DNA of 64,000 bases from Nilaparvata lugens (lineage: Eukaryota; Arthropoda; Insecta; Hemiptera; Delphacidae), in NCBI RefSeq assembly GCF_014356525.2, contig NC_052510.1:18953999-19017998 (forward strand). The letters are read 5' to 3'. Shown here one piece after another: positions 14,601-22,445 of the stretch. Below the pieces are notes generated by a model. The model searched no databases. It was given only the letters and a program-made list of their open reading frames with translations, and was not told the origin of the DNA. Position 1 is the stretch's first letter; each line of letters begins with the position of its first letter. Both the position numbers and the translations under genes were made by a program.

Positions 14601-15827
14601 AACCTGCATACATTTGAACTAATGTATAAAATAGAATTGGTATGGAACCGTTTTGGGCTCAAGCCTGTGGTACTTTTCTGGAAGTTGTGTTATGTTAAAT
14701 GATTGAATAAATAAAAAGCTTAAATAAAACGGCAGTAAGCATGGTTTGTTTAATGAATTGCGCTTCTACATATCTGCACATTGATGAATGAGCTCTGAAA
14801 CCTTTTATTAGCCTAATGAGAGACGAGAGACATGCAAGCGACTATAGTCCATACAAAATTACTTTTGACTTGGAGGAATATGCGGCGCAGAGAAATGGAG
14901 GGAGATAAGCCAGTTACAGTGATGCATAGTGATAGGTAGAAGCGCAGTTACCAATTTGACTCAGTCAACTCACTGCTTTCGGAGAGGAAACATCCTTATG
15001 CGTATCATGAGCAGTTGAACACTCATTGGAAATTAGAGAACGCTGGTCGGTTTATATATCACGCCGCTGTACATTTCTCTGCTACGCATGTTCCTCCAAG
15101 TCAAAAGTAATTTTGTACTGACTATAGATGTTTTGATCAATTAATAATTGCGCAGTTTACCAATAATTCACAGCGTTGGTTTTTACAAAAAACAATAGCA
15201 ATCATTTTTAGTTTTTGTTTCTAAGATAAACAAGCATACATGATTACATATATGAGAAATTATTGAACTATGGTTTCTATTTGTTAGTGGGTATAGTTTG
15301 TATCTATCGTTGAAAACACTGCAAAATTAAACATGGTTATGTTAACAACCAAAGTCATTGATAACGTGCATGCACAGATTTCAATACTTTGAATGATAGC
15401 CTACCGAATAACAAGTAGCCTACTGGTAAGATCATGAGCTCATATAATTGGATTTTAGTTTGAATCATTCCATTTCATATCAACGAGATTCTTCTTGTTA
15501 TAATCATTGCTCAGTAATATAAATACATGAATAGCTTGCTATATATTGTCAAGAAAGATCATACAGGAATATGACTTCCTGAACCTTGGTAAACAAACGA
15601 TTATACCTTTCTTCATTCGGTTTTGGTACTCACTTATTATCATTTCCGTAGAGCAAACTCTCACAAGACGACAAAGCTGGTTGCAAATTGAGACTTCTTT
15701 CCAGTTGTTGATAGTAAAGTGGTTTGGCAATTTCAGAAGATTTTGCTATCTTTGAATGACTGTCATTTGCCGGCAAAGGCTTCTTGACGTCGCTTGCGTG
15801 CACCATTTTAGGTAACTCTTCATTCAT
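1214..15827 (-). CDS. INO80: Chromatin-remodelling ATPase INO80, N-terminal half (gene continues beyond left edge)
   Basis: INO80 is the catalytic ATPase of the nuclear INO80 nucleosome-remodelling complex, which slides nucleosomes and exchanges histone variants. Eleven exons are visible: 15827-15634, 14255-14164, 10223-10015, 8896-8720, 7415-7239, 6970-6872, 4595-4437, 4253-4084, 3381-3192, 2570-2483 and 1329-1214. They sum to 1671 nt (557 codons) with all phases agreeing. The N-terminus holds the family motif [15 protein letters not shown], an acidic stretch (residues about 120-150) and [13 protein letters not shown]. The basic DBINO region follows ([34 protein letters not shown]), then [17 protein letters not shown], Walker [10 protein letters not shown], and [19 protein letters not shown]. 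The remaining helicase motifs lie left of the window. The ATG at 15827 is preferred because the conserved N-terminal motif begins about 30 codons later and the exon's acceptor is just upstream, implying a 5'UTR exon. Confidence 0.95.
1882..2030. repeat. Two tandem copies of a ~74-bp unit
   Basis: The block containing AAGATGTTCGATGTTTTTGA and TATTATAGTC occurs twice, at about 1882-1956 and 1957-2030, with a handful of differences. A short relic of the same unit (CTGTCTACTAACGTTGAT) appears near 56430, so it belongs to a dispersed repeat. Confidence 0.65.
2036..2300. repeat. Dispersed repeat, possible RTE-type LINE 3' end (copy 1)
   Basis: This stretch matches 22165-22445 over its whole length. 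Both contain TGAATAATTC, CTGTCAAATTT, ATCTATT, a GCGTTTTGC/GCGTTTCGC core and the closing GTCGA-TTGAATCTTAGACC. The conserved end and variable start are typical of 5'-truncated LINE copies. Assignment to RTE is from memory of similar insect tails. Confidence 0.5.
2483..2570 (-). CDS. INO80: INO80 coding exon with Walker A
   Basis: This 88-nt exon has acceptor TTTCAG and donor GTAAGT. It encodes [20 protein letters not shown] followed by [17 protein letters not shown] is the ATP-binding P-loop of Snf2 ATPases. Confidence 0.95.
3192..3381 (-). CDS. INO80: INO80 coding exon (Snf2 domain entry)
   Basis: This 190-nt exon has acceptor TTTCAG and donor GTATTC. It encodes [20 protein letters not shown] and NWLANLYDQ, the entry of the Snf2 ATPase lobe 1 (the vertebrate form is [20 protein letters not shown]). 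Confidence 0.95.
4084..4253 (-). CDS. INO80: INO80 coding exon ([20 protein letters not shown])
   Basis: This 170-nt exon has acceptor TTGTAG and donor GTTTGT. The stretch [20 protein letters not shown] is identical to the strongly conserved DBINO core of animal INO80. The downstream loop ([20 protein letters not shown]) is shorter than in vertebrates. Confidence 0.95.
4437..4595 (-). CDS. INO80: INO80 coding exon (DBINO helix)
   Basis: This 159-nt exon has acceptor ATCCAG and donor GTCGGT. It encodes [20 protein letters not shown] and a long charged helix ending RKMDVELME. It joins in phase to [11 protein letters not shown] in the next exon, reproducing the DBINO signature. Confidence 0.92.
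5496..6430 (+). mobile_element. Non-autonomous element with ACTTTCCTTGC ends and internal (TG)n (copy 1)
   Basis: The element opens with ACTTTCCTTGC at 5496 and closes near 6410 with GCAAGGAAAGT. A further 20 bases (tgtgtgagtgtaccacacc) are also shared with the second copy at 20255-21918, which is inverted relative to this one. A TG microsatellite sits at 5631-5677 and motifs such as AAAATGGCGGATAA recur inside. No transposase is visible; the small open frames over the TG tract are chance. It lies in the INO80 intron between exons 4437-4595 and 6872-6970. Confidence 0.65.
6872..6970 (-). CDS. INO80: INO80 coding exon (start of DBINO region)
   Basis: This 99-nt exon has acceptor TTTTTTTCAG and donor GTATAT. 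It encodes [20 protein letters not shown] and on to YWRQKAMQ, the segment before the [10 protein letters not shown] helix. Confidence 0.9.
7239..7415 (-). CDS. INO80: INO80 coding exon ([18 protein letters not shown])
   Basis: This 177-nt exon has acceptor TCCTGAAA-side TTTCAG and donor GTAAGA. It encodes a serine/lysine-rich linker, then [19 protein letters not shown], matching the vertebrate LNARRRKVWLSIVKKELPK segment at the N-side of the DBINO region. Confidence 0.9.
8720..8896 (-). CDS. INO80: INO80 coding exon ([13 protein letters not shown], basic tail)
   Basis: This 177-nt exon has acceptor TTTCAG. It encodes [20 protein letters not shown] followed by a lysine/arginine-rich nuclear-localisation-like segment ([18 protein letters not shown]). 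I use the donor GTGAGA after SLESH because it keeps phase with the next exon. A second GT eight bases further on is possible. Confidence 0.85.
10015..10223 (-). CDS. INO80: INO80 coding exon (LYNFAQ to YTNPE)
   Basis: This 209-nt exon has acceptor TTTCAG and donor GTAAGT. It encodes [19 protein letters not shown], then a [13 protein letters not shown] acidic run and [21 protein letters not shown]. These align residue for residue in pattern with vertebrate INO80 (LYNFSKLKKSRKWL, EELHNMLRLHKYKK). Confidence 0.9.
10451..10699. repeat. Foldback MITE (arms ~105 bp)
   Basis: The left arm (10451-10562) and right arm (10588-10699) are inverted copies. They share AAACAATATACAAATCTTGA, the ACTTTAAAATAGTTCAACAA core and ACCTAA-TTAGGTCATTTTCAAG around a short loop. 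The transcript could form a long hairpin inside INO80 pre-mRNA. It is related to the element at 18241-18640. Confidence 0.8.
10879..10962. repeat. Minisatellite, ~21-bp unit, four copies
   Basis: Four imperfect tandem copies of a unit close to ATGCGTTTGCTACTAGGTAAT, with substitutions between copies. Confidence 0.75.
11262..12110. repeat. Non-LTR retrotransposon debris (5'-region-like)
   Basis: The stretch begins with a short AGAAT microsatellite. From about 11640 it carries text typical of insect LINE leaders (for example TGTCGTAGAAGGCGACTAAAAG), followed by a GC-rich portion with overlapping short frames and no recognisable domain. It is distinct from the LINE piece at 12674. Family assignment is uncertain. 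Confidence 0.4.
12674..13622 (+). mobile_element. 5'-truncated LINE insertion with 12-bp target-site duplication
   Basis: The sequence TGACATTTTTTC occurs at 12662-12673 and again at 13623-13634, bracketing a LINE piece that ends in a GA-rich tail. The piece starts mid reverse transcriptase, as expected from incomplete target-primed reverse transcription. Removing it restores a continuous TIR-element sequence. Confidence 0.85.
12678..13601 (+). CDS. Reverse transcriptase, C-terminal part (LINE)
   Basis: This is an open frame to a stop at 13601, read upstream of the ATG at 12711 to the insertion boundary. It starts in RT motif 4/B ([20 protein letters not shown]) and contains the catalytic YADD box at about residue 30 after that ATG ([12 protein letters not shown]). 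It continues through [14 protein letters not shown] and the thumb/tail ([47 protein letters not shown]). The endonuclease and the first RT motifs are missing. The frame is intact but cannot be functional as truncated. The clade (RTE-, L2- or CR1-like) is not settled. Confidence 0.88.
   Translation, partial: HGLKQGDGIAPMLFNLALEHAIRRTSVDRCGTLMMKSVQILGYADDIGILGRSMMAMKNVAMELEEGASDVGLEINTGKTKVLLQSRQHRNRLGQRMECGGKHYEVVDNFTYLGSCITDTNEELKEVQKRITAANRTFFSLVCIFKARNVHRECKIKLYKSIIRTVVCYGSETWTMTARTADLLNVFERKMLRRIYGPVCEAGQRRIRTNAELATLYREPPLSAHIRLMRLRWAGHLQRMPDIRVPRKVFVGQPGGRRPVGRPRERWEDRVAKDAREMLRLRRWKGAAMNRDGWRQSLIEAKARFGL
14164..14255 (-). CDS. INO80: INO80 coding exon (acidic serine-rich segment)
   Basis: This 92-nt exon has acceptor TTCAG and donor GTAAGA. 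It encodes [20 protein letters not shown]. Its phase joins the exon at 15634 and the exon at 10223, where the join gives [14 protein letters not shown]. Confidence 0.85.
14842..15126. repeat. MITE with ~40-bp inverted ends
   Basis: The left end CTATAGTCCATACAAAATTA and the right end, inverted CTATAGTCAGTACAAAATTA, continue into ACTTTTGACTTGGAGGAA on both sides. The element is about 285 bp with no coding capacity and sits in the first INO80 intron of the window. Confidence 0.8.
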
Positions 15828-15842
15828 GTTAAACTCCCAAAT
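15634..15842 (-). CDS. INO80: INO80 exon with start codon
   Basis: The acceptor (TTTCAG) is at 15843-15844 and the donor GTGAGT follows position 15634. The ATG is at 15825-15827, 15 nt into the exon. It encodes the N-terminal motif [17 protein letters not shown] shared with animal INO80 proteins. The bases upstream of the ATG are 5'UTR, so a non-coding first exon must lie further right, perhaps inside the span of the neighbouring gene. Confidence 0.85.
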
Positions 15843-16027
15843 CTGAAACCAAATTAGAATTAAGTAGCTTATAGTTACATTTCAGTAGCATATAAAATGT
15901 TCAATGCAGAGCAGGATGCTGTGATTCTGATTAGATTGTTAGCAAGAATTCAGTTTAGCTTTATCCTTCAGTTCAGTGCAGATTGGTGTTTTCACGGAAA
16001 CACCCAGCCATATGACTTGTATTCCAT

Positions 16028-17369
16028 TCAGCCACCAGTCTCGACAACTAGTGGGTTGATAGGTGTCCGAGGAAGTCTCAGGATTTTTGTTCTTATTGTG
16101 CTCATTTCACTATGATCGTCAGATTTTGGTGGTCGGCCATCAATTTTGACTGGCGCGACAACCAATGTTTCACTGGTGTCCCAGCGAGCTAAACAGTCAG
16201 CTACCAATAGTAAATCTTTCTTTGGCGACCAACTGGAGGCTGAATATAATACAAGCATAATCAATAATAAACATTATAACAGTCTTTAAAAATTGGCCAT
16301 AATGAGGTACTAAGGTGCGTACAGATATTCGCGGCGCGAACATGAGCAATTCACTTTTAATCAACTGATTATATCTGTATTTTTACAGAAACGGTAAGAT
16401 ACAGATATAAAAAGCTTGGCATCAGCTGATTAAAAGTGAATTGCTTATGTTCGCGGCGCGTAAATCTGTACGCACCTCTAGAACCAACATAACCTAAACA
16501 TGCACCACATTTTTACTTCATGACTTAAATTCCCACAGCAAAGTGGTCCCATTCAAAAAATGTGACCTAAGATCTGAAGTTTTGGTCTAGCATCCCAGAT
16601 TTGTTTTCAACAGGATGAAACAAAAAACATAGATTTTCAATGAAATTCAAAAACTAATACAACCAAACATTGAATAATTAAAGTTAGGTTGGTTGTTGCA
16701 AGCGCTTGTTGTTCTAGAAGCAATAAGCTATAGATCAAGCATATTTTTGAATGTGATGGTATGTTCAATAAGTGTAATTAGATAGTGTCTATTTCATTTT
16801 ATTGAAATCGCAAGTTTAATAAATGAAATGGATGAATGACTAGAACTAGTCATTCAAACAGAACATAACATAGTAAATCGGCTATTTGTCTGTTTACCTT
16901 CAATTGCTATCTCTCAGATACGCTATTCTGTTTTCATGGTTAAAAGTGCGACACAGTTGTTAAGACTTGTAGATTATTGATATAACAGCAATAAGAGAGT
17001 AACTCTTAGAACTAAATGTAAATTGGCAATTCGTTACAAACTTTGATAACTTACACACTATTCAAGTAATTTACTAAGAAAATATTGAGAGTACGTTGTT
17101 TACAAGAAATGAAACATCACGTTGATGCAATCATTGGGGATAATAATATTTTTAGTTATCCCACTTCACGTTTGTTGAAATATGGATAAGGGAACAAGAG
17201 TATTTGAAACGATGACATGATTTTCTTAGCAAATGGCAACAGCTGATACATTTTATATCTTGCTCTGGGATCCATACTTTGAGCATCGGCCATTTCGTAG
17301 CCTCGAACCCAAAACACGGAAACATCAAAGCTTCCTTCTTCCTTCAGATTCCGATAGATCACGCTCACA
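16028..17369 (-). CDS. Last two exons of an unrecognised protein-coding gene
   Basis: Exon 17369-17170 (acceptor TTTCAG, donor GTGAAG) encodes SVIYRNLKEEGSFDVSVFWV, RGYEMADAQSMDPRARYKMY and QLLPFAKKIMSSF. Exon 16239-16028 (acceptor TTCAG) encodes SSWSPKKDLLLVADCLARWD and ends LPRTPINPLVVETGG with TGA at 16028. The two join in phase (a proline codon is made across the junction), and codon use looks coding. I do not recognise the family; no domain motif is obvious. The stop lies about 186 bp before the INO80 start-codon exon, so the two genes are packed head to tail. Upstream exons should lie to the right but I cannot place them. Confidence 0.6.
16313..16477. repeat. 165-bp MITE, TSD CTA
   Basis: Ends AGGTGCGTACAGATATTCGC and its inverted copy (with AAATCTGTACGCACCT) extend inward about 55 bp each, through GCGGCGCG and GCAATTCACTTTTAATCA. 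The trinucleotide CTA flanks both sides (16310-16312 and 16478-16480). It lies in the intron of the unrecognised gene. Confidence 0.85.
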
Positions 17370-17925
17370 CTGAAAGATATAATTCATAACTTTTATAATT
17401 GATCATTTTATAAATTTTTTTACAAAATAACAGAAAATATTGATGATGATTCTTTTTTTAAAAATCTTGGCGATCAAGACAATGAGATTAACTAATATTC
17501 TTTATTCTCTTCTCAAAAATCCAAGTCAACTCGGAATTCACTATTTTACTTGTCGATTGTCGATCTTGCAAATATCGATTAATTTTGAGTATGGTCTCGA
17601 TATTTCCTATTGCTATTCTCATTGTCAAAATGTCAATGACTATCCTCACGATCAGAATCCTTGTAATAGTCGTCTATTCTTATAAGTATAATGATCATTG
17701 AAGACTCAAATCACGACAATCATTCAATGTTTTTTTTGTTGATAAGGTTGTATCGAGAGATCGATACTAGAAACGAGACAAGACACTATAATGGCTATCG
17801 AGTATCAATACTTTGTGCTTTAAGTAACAGGGAAAATCATTGATAAAGTGGGACAACGACAATGCTGGACATATTATTCAACTTAGAGGAGTTTTTGTTT
17901 CAGTTTATTCCTGGGTAGCCCGTAT
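17370..17925. other. No gene or repeat recognised
   Basis: AT-rich sequence upstream of the visible exons of the unrecognised minus-strand gene. One short frame (17440-17685) has no resemblance to a known protein. I see nothing I can support. Confidence 0.4.
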
Positions 17926-18069
17926 CTATAGTGAGGTTCACGTTAAAGCGGTAGTAAGGAAGATACCATAGCAGAAAAACGTTGAGAGATTGAGCTATCC
18001 GCTTTGATGACAAGGATAGCAATACCATTGCTAATTATCACTGCTATTATAACGTGTACCTCACCTATA
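17926..18069. repeat. MITE with CTATAGTGAGGT-type ends
   Basis: The left end TATAGTGAGGTTCACGTTA and the right end TAACGTGTACCTCACCTATA are inverted copies around about 100 bp of non-coding sequence. Confidence 0.7.
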
Positions 18070-18240
18070 ATAAGTGAGGTACATTATTATGGAAGTATTT
18101 GATTGACATTGGTGATGCTAATTCTTGTCTATCATTTGACAATGCAAATAGCATATTCTTTTTCTAGCTCTGAAATGTTGCCAGATCGGTTTTTAACAAT
18201 GTAGTTATAATGAAATATCAAATTTATGAAAATTGAATTT

Positions 18241-18640
18241 CCCTTTTATTAAAACATTCAAACGATTAGTTTCGACCTACTTTGGCCATTTTCAACTTGA
18301 AATTTAAAAAATAAACAAGTTGGTAATAGATAGTATATGCTCATATGCTTATTTCAATATGATTTATTTCTTCCTTATTCATTCTTTTTGGTTGAAGTTA
18401 CATGGTTTTAATCATATTTACTTTTAATTTTATCAAGAATAGGATTATCCAAGTCAAATTGAATTATATTTATTAAATTATTCCTACTCAATTTTGCAGT
18501 TTTTAAGATATAAAATTCTTCTTAATCATATAAACATAATATATTACCTAGTATCAACTTGTTCATTTTCACATTTTAACTTGAAAATGGCCAAAGTAGG
18601 TTGAAACTAGTCATTAAAATGTTTTAATAAAAGGGTACCT
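18241..18640. repeat. Foldback MITE related to the one at 10451
   Basis: Inverted arms share TTTTATTAAAACATT, ACTAGTTTCGACCTACTTTG and GGCCATTTTCAA-TTGAAA. The middle is longer than in the 10451 copy. The shared motif is ACTAGTTTCGACC followed by a run ending CATTTTCAA. Confidence 0.7.
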
Positions 18641-18978
18641 ACTACAAGTTTCAATTAATTTGAATAAAGTAGCCCATATAAGTCAAGTATTTCTAATGAA
18701 ATATCATTATTCAACAAGATAATCTCCAATCTCAATTATAAAAATTAATCAATCTATCATTTGAAAATGTATTCCTTGAGGAATAAAGTATAATTTATTA
18801 TTTAAAAAAAACTATAAACTGTTACATTACATCAGATATAACGGTATTGGCGGTTTTTGGATGAAAAACGGCAGTTCAGGATAAATATAAGGCAAATGAG
18901 TTTGTAGAGCTCAAATGAGCTGCAAACAAAAAAGGAGCTTGCTATATACAAGATGTTTACAGACTTGGCTGAATGACC

Positions 18979-20050
18979 TCACAAAAGAGTAGACCATAGG
19001 AGATGTGGTAGTGGAAAATATGCTTCCATCACATGTCCCATAAGCTTGACGAAAAAACAGCAAAAAACGAAAAATAGATTCATTTTCTTGGTCTCTTGTT
19101 GGATGTGGTTGGCCCAGCTAAGCATTGACTCCAGGATAAAGCCCAGCAGCATAACAGGTTCCAGATCATAAGGCAGGCTTTGCAACAAACTCAAGATGAT
19201 GTTTTGTGTCAAGCTCTCATAAAATTGGTATGATACCTACCAAGAACCATGAGGTTGAATACTCCTCAGATGCTATGCTGACATCTCCAACACCTCTGAA
19301 GGTCAATGCCTAATGAAAGCAATGACGTTTCATCAGCAAACAATGAAGTTGCATCAAGGTCTCTGCCCACTGCACCATATCATACTAGGACAGGTAGGAG
19401 AGGAGCCAATAGAGAACTTTGTGGCAGTCCAGTGTCAAGCCTTTTTGTTGGACTCATCTCATGCCCAATCAAAAGAGGGAAGGATCTGTTTTTTTCAGCA
19501 TATTGTTTACAAGCCTTACTGTATGTTGACATGGAATGACTTGCAACATTTTATATATTAGAGCTTCTCGCCAGACCATATCATCACAGACTGAATCCAC
19601 CTCAGGCTCTACAGGTGGCAGAAGTTGTGTTTGGAGAAGCTAGGATGTGGCTGGAAACAAATAAGCTCCAATTGAATCTTGGCAACACTCAGAGGCTTCT
19701 CTGTTCATTGGCACAACATAGCCCTGATCATAACAGTGTGTCCCTACTTGGATTTATCATCGATCCTAAGCTCAAAAGGAATTGCCACATATTGAGGGAC
19801 TGTGTAAGAGGCTGGCAAGAGTGTCCTATGTACTACAGAAGCTGACACAGCTGGTGAGCAGACCCTAACCGATTGTTGTCTACTATGCCCCCTTCCACAG
19901 CATCGTGGGTTATGAGCTGCAGCTTTGGGGTCATGCATCTGATTGCCAAAAAGTTTTAATAGTGCAGAAGAGAGCTGTCCGCATCATCATCTCCAGTGGG
20001 CCCTCTTTGTCAATCAACCAGGAAGTCCTGGTTGGTTGAAAGGGACTTCC
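18979..20050. mobile_element. Jockey-like LINE reverse-transcriptase fragments in opposite orientations
   Basis: On the minus strand about 19080-19212 encodes PVMLLGFILESMLSWANHIQ, and on the plus strand 19615-19990 encodes EARMWLETNKLQLNL, SVSLLGFIIDPKLK and, after frameshifts, YGLQLWGH-type text. Both are the same part of a non-LTR RT (the LLGF-D-L-W-HI box), so two truncated copies lie in opposite orientation. All frames are broken. Similar protein text occurs at 63383-64000. Confidence 0.65.
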
Positions 20051-20254
20051 TTGCGTTTGCAAGGTAGGGTACCTACTTCCCTGGAATTGATTATTTAATT
20101 ATTTAACAATAATTCTATTATACTTATCAACCTTCAATAACAGTAGTTCTGTGATCAGTAGACCTCGCGCAGTTATAAACAACAGCCTCCTCTAATACTG
20201 TCCATAAGAGTAAGTAAACTCTGTCGTGTTGTGACAGCAATATATAATAAAAAT

Positions 20255-21695
20255 CTGGTGTGGTACACTCACACAACTTTCCTTGCTCATTGAACTATAA
20301 GCCTCATTATCAAACGAGAATAATTTAGGGGAATAACATATGGTAATGACGATTGATGGCAACATATTTGCAGCTACGATATGTGTATATAAAATTGTTT
20401 TCAGAGTACTTTTTCCTTTATGTAAATTGTGAAATTCAATGATTTTTTTTTGAAATTCGTCAAAACAGCTGTTCTACAGATGAAATATCTTGACTATGAC
20501 TGTGTTCTTTTCATAAACTGCTCTACCTACCCACGGTATATGGAAGAAGAAAAAGTAAAAACCGTGTACCAACCTACCTCATGCACGAGAAGGAGGTTAC
20601 AAAGTCCATTTCTCAAGGATTGGGTGGACCCCTCATTAGTACCCCAGGAAAAAGACTTATGTCAGTTGATAGAGCTAATAAATAACTACACAGGGTATGT
20701 ATATAAAATTGTTTTCAGAGTACTTTTTCCTTTATGTAAATTGTGAAATTCAATGATTTTTTTTTGAAATTCGTCAAAACAGCTGTTCTACAGATGAAAT
20801 ATCTTGACTATGACTGTGTTCTTTTCATAAACTGCTCTACCTACCCACGGTATATGGAAGAAGAAAAAGTAAAAACCGTGTACCAACCTACCTCATGCAC
20901 GAGAAGGAGGTTACAAAGTCCATTTCTCAAGGATTGGGTGGACCCCTCATTAGTACCCCAGGAAAAAGACTTATGTCAGTTGATAGAGCTAATAAATAAC
21001 TACACAGGGTATGGATTTCAAAAAATTCGTTAGAGCCGTTTTTGAGAAAATCGTGAAAAAATGGTTTTTTAGTCATTTTTCTCAAGAATATTACGGAGCT
21101 CCTGCAATTTTCTCAGAAATGAGACTAATGTCAGTTGATAGGGCTTATAAATAGCTATCCATGGTATAAATTTGAAGAAAATCGTTGGAGCCGTTTTCGA
21201 GAAAACCGTGAAAAACATGGCTTTTTAGTCAGTATCCGCCATTTTTCTCAAGAATATTACGGAGCTCCTGAAATTTTCCCAGAAATGAGACTCATGCCAG
21301 TTGATAGGGCTTATGAATAGCTATCCATGGTATAAATTTGAAGAAAATCGTTGGAGCCGTTTTCGAGAAAAACATGGCTTTTTAGTCATTATCCGCCATT
21401 TTTCTCAAGAATATTACGGAGCTCCTGAAATTTTCCCTGAAATGAGACTTATGCCAGTTTATAGGGCTTATAAATAGCTATCCATGGTATGAATTTGAAG
21501 AAAATCGTTAGAGCCATTTTCGAGAAAAACGTGAAAAACATGGTTTTTCAGTAATTATCCGCCATTTTTTCCGCCATCTTGAATTGAATTTTATTGAATT
21601 TCCTATTGTCGGGTCCTCAGGGTATAAGGACCTTAAGTTTAAAATTTCAAGTCAATCGGTTAATCAGGAATGGAGTTATCGTGTTCACAGACATA

Positions 21696-21770
<75 letters not shown>

Positions 21771-21918
21771 TACACACACACAGACCAATACCCAAAAATC
21801 ATGTTTTTGGACTCAGAGGACCTTAAAACGTATAGAAAACTTGAAATTGGGGTACCTTAATTTTTTTTGGAAAGCAATACTTTCCTTACCTATGGTAGTA
21901 GGGCAAGGAAAGTAAAAA
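20255..21918 (-). mobile_element. Element with ACTTTCCTTGC ends and internal (CA)n (copy 2, inverted and expanded)
   Basis: This is the same family as 5496-6430 but inverted. It opens with ggtgtggtacactcacac and ACTTTCCTTGC and closes at GCAAGGAAAGT near 21913. The CA tract is at about 21700-21782. It is longer than copy 1 because of an exact 314-bp tandem duplication (20385-21012) and several further units of about 150 bp between 21010 and 21560. No transposase is visible. Confidence 0.65.
20385..21012. repeat. Exact tandem duplication, 314-bp unit
   Basis: The first unit starts with GTATATAAAATTGTTTTCAG at 20385 and the second at about 20699. Every landmark I compared is shifted by 314 bp with no difference, and the short frames within each unit translate identically. 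Confidence 0.85.
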
Positions 21919-22164
21919 TGGCTAATGACTAACTCGGCTGTTGGAGTTGATGTATTGACAATACAAGTTGTACTTAAAAAAAGTATTTATAAACAAGTAC
22001 TATGATCAAAAGCTAATTCATCTCAAGACATATTTGCAACTGTTAAGCCCGAGTTGAAAGCAGTTAAAGGTCGAGAGAAAATCTATATAAATGTTCCTTG
22101 AGTTATTAATTATTGCATGTGTCATCACATGCCAATATCAATTGATAATCCACTCGACTACAGA

Positions 22165-22445
22165 AGTACATACTGATTTATTATGAATAATTCAATAGTC
22201 TGATTTTTATAATATTATTATTAGCATATGAAGGAAACTCCTTTTCCTGTTTTATTATTCTTAAAATGCAAAATTTTAAAAAGCATTATGAAATTTATGT
22301 TTTCACCTGTCAAATTTTATGATAATCTATTGCAGCGTTTTGCTGTAGGCTAAATGTGAAACATATATATAAACACATACATAAATTTAATAAATAAATA
22401 CATACATAAAGAGAAATGCAAACCAGTCGATTTGAATCTTAGACC
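22165..22445. repeat. Dispersed repeat, possible RTE-type LINE 3' end (copy 2)
   Basis: This matches 2036-2300 (TGAATAATTC, CTGATTTTTA, GTCAAATTTTATGA, GTCGATTTGAATCTTAGACC). Confidence 0.5.

Noticed and set aside
20429..21033. Two identical ~90-codon frames starting MKFNDFFLKFVK
   Set aside because: Identity comes from the 314-bp tandem duplication. The frame is not preserved across the unit (314 is not a multiple of three) and copy 1 of the element lacks it.
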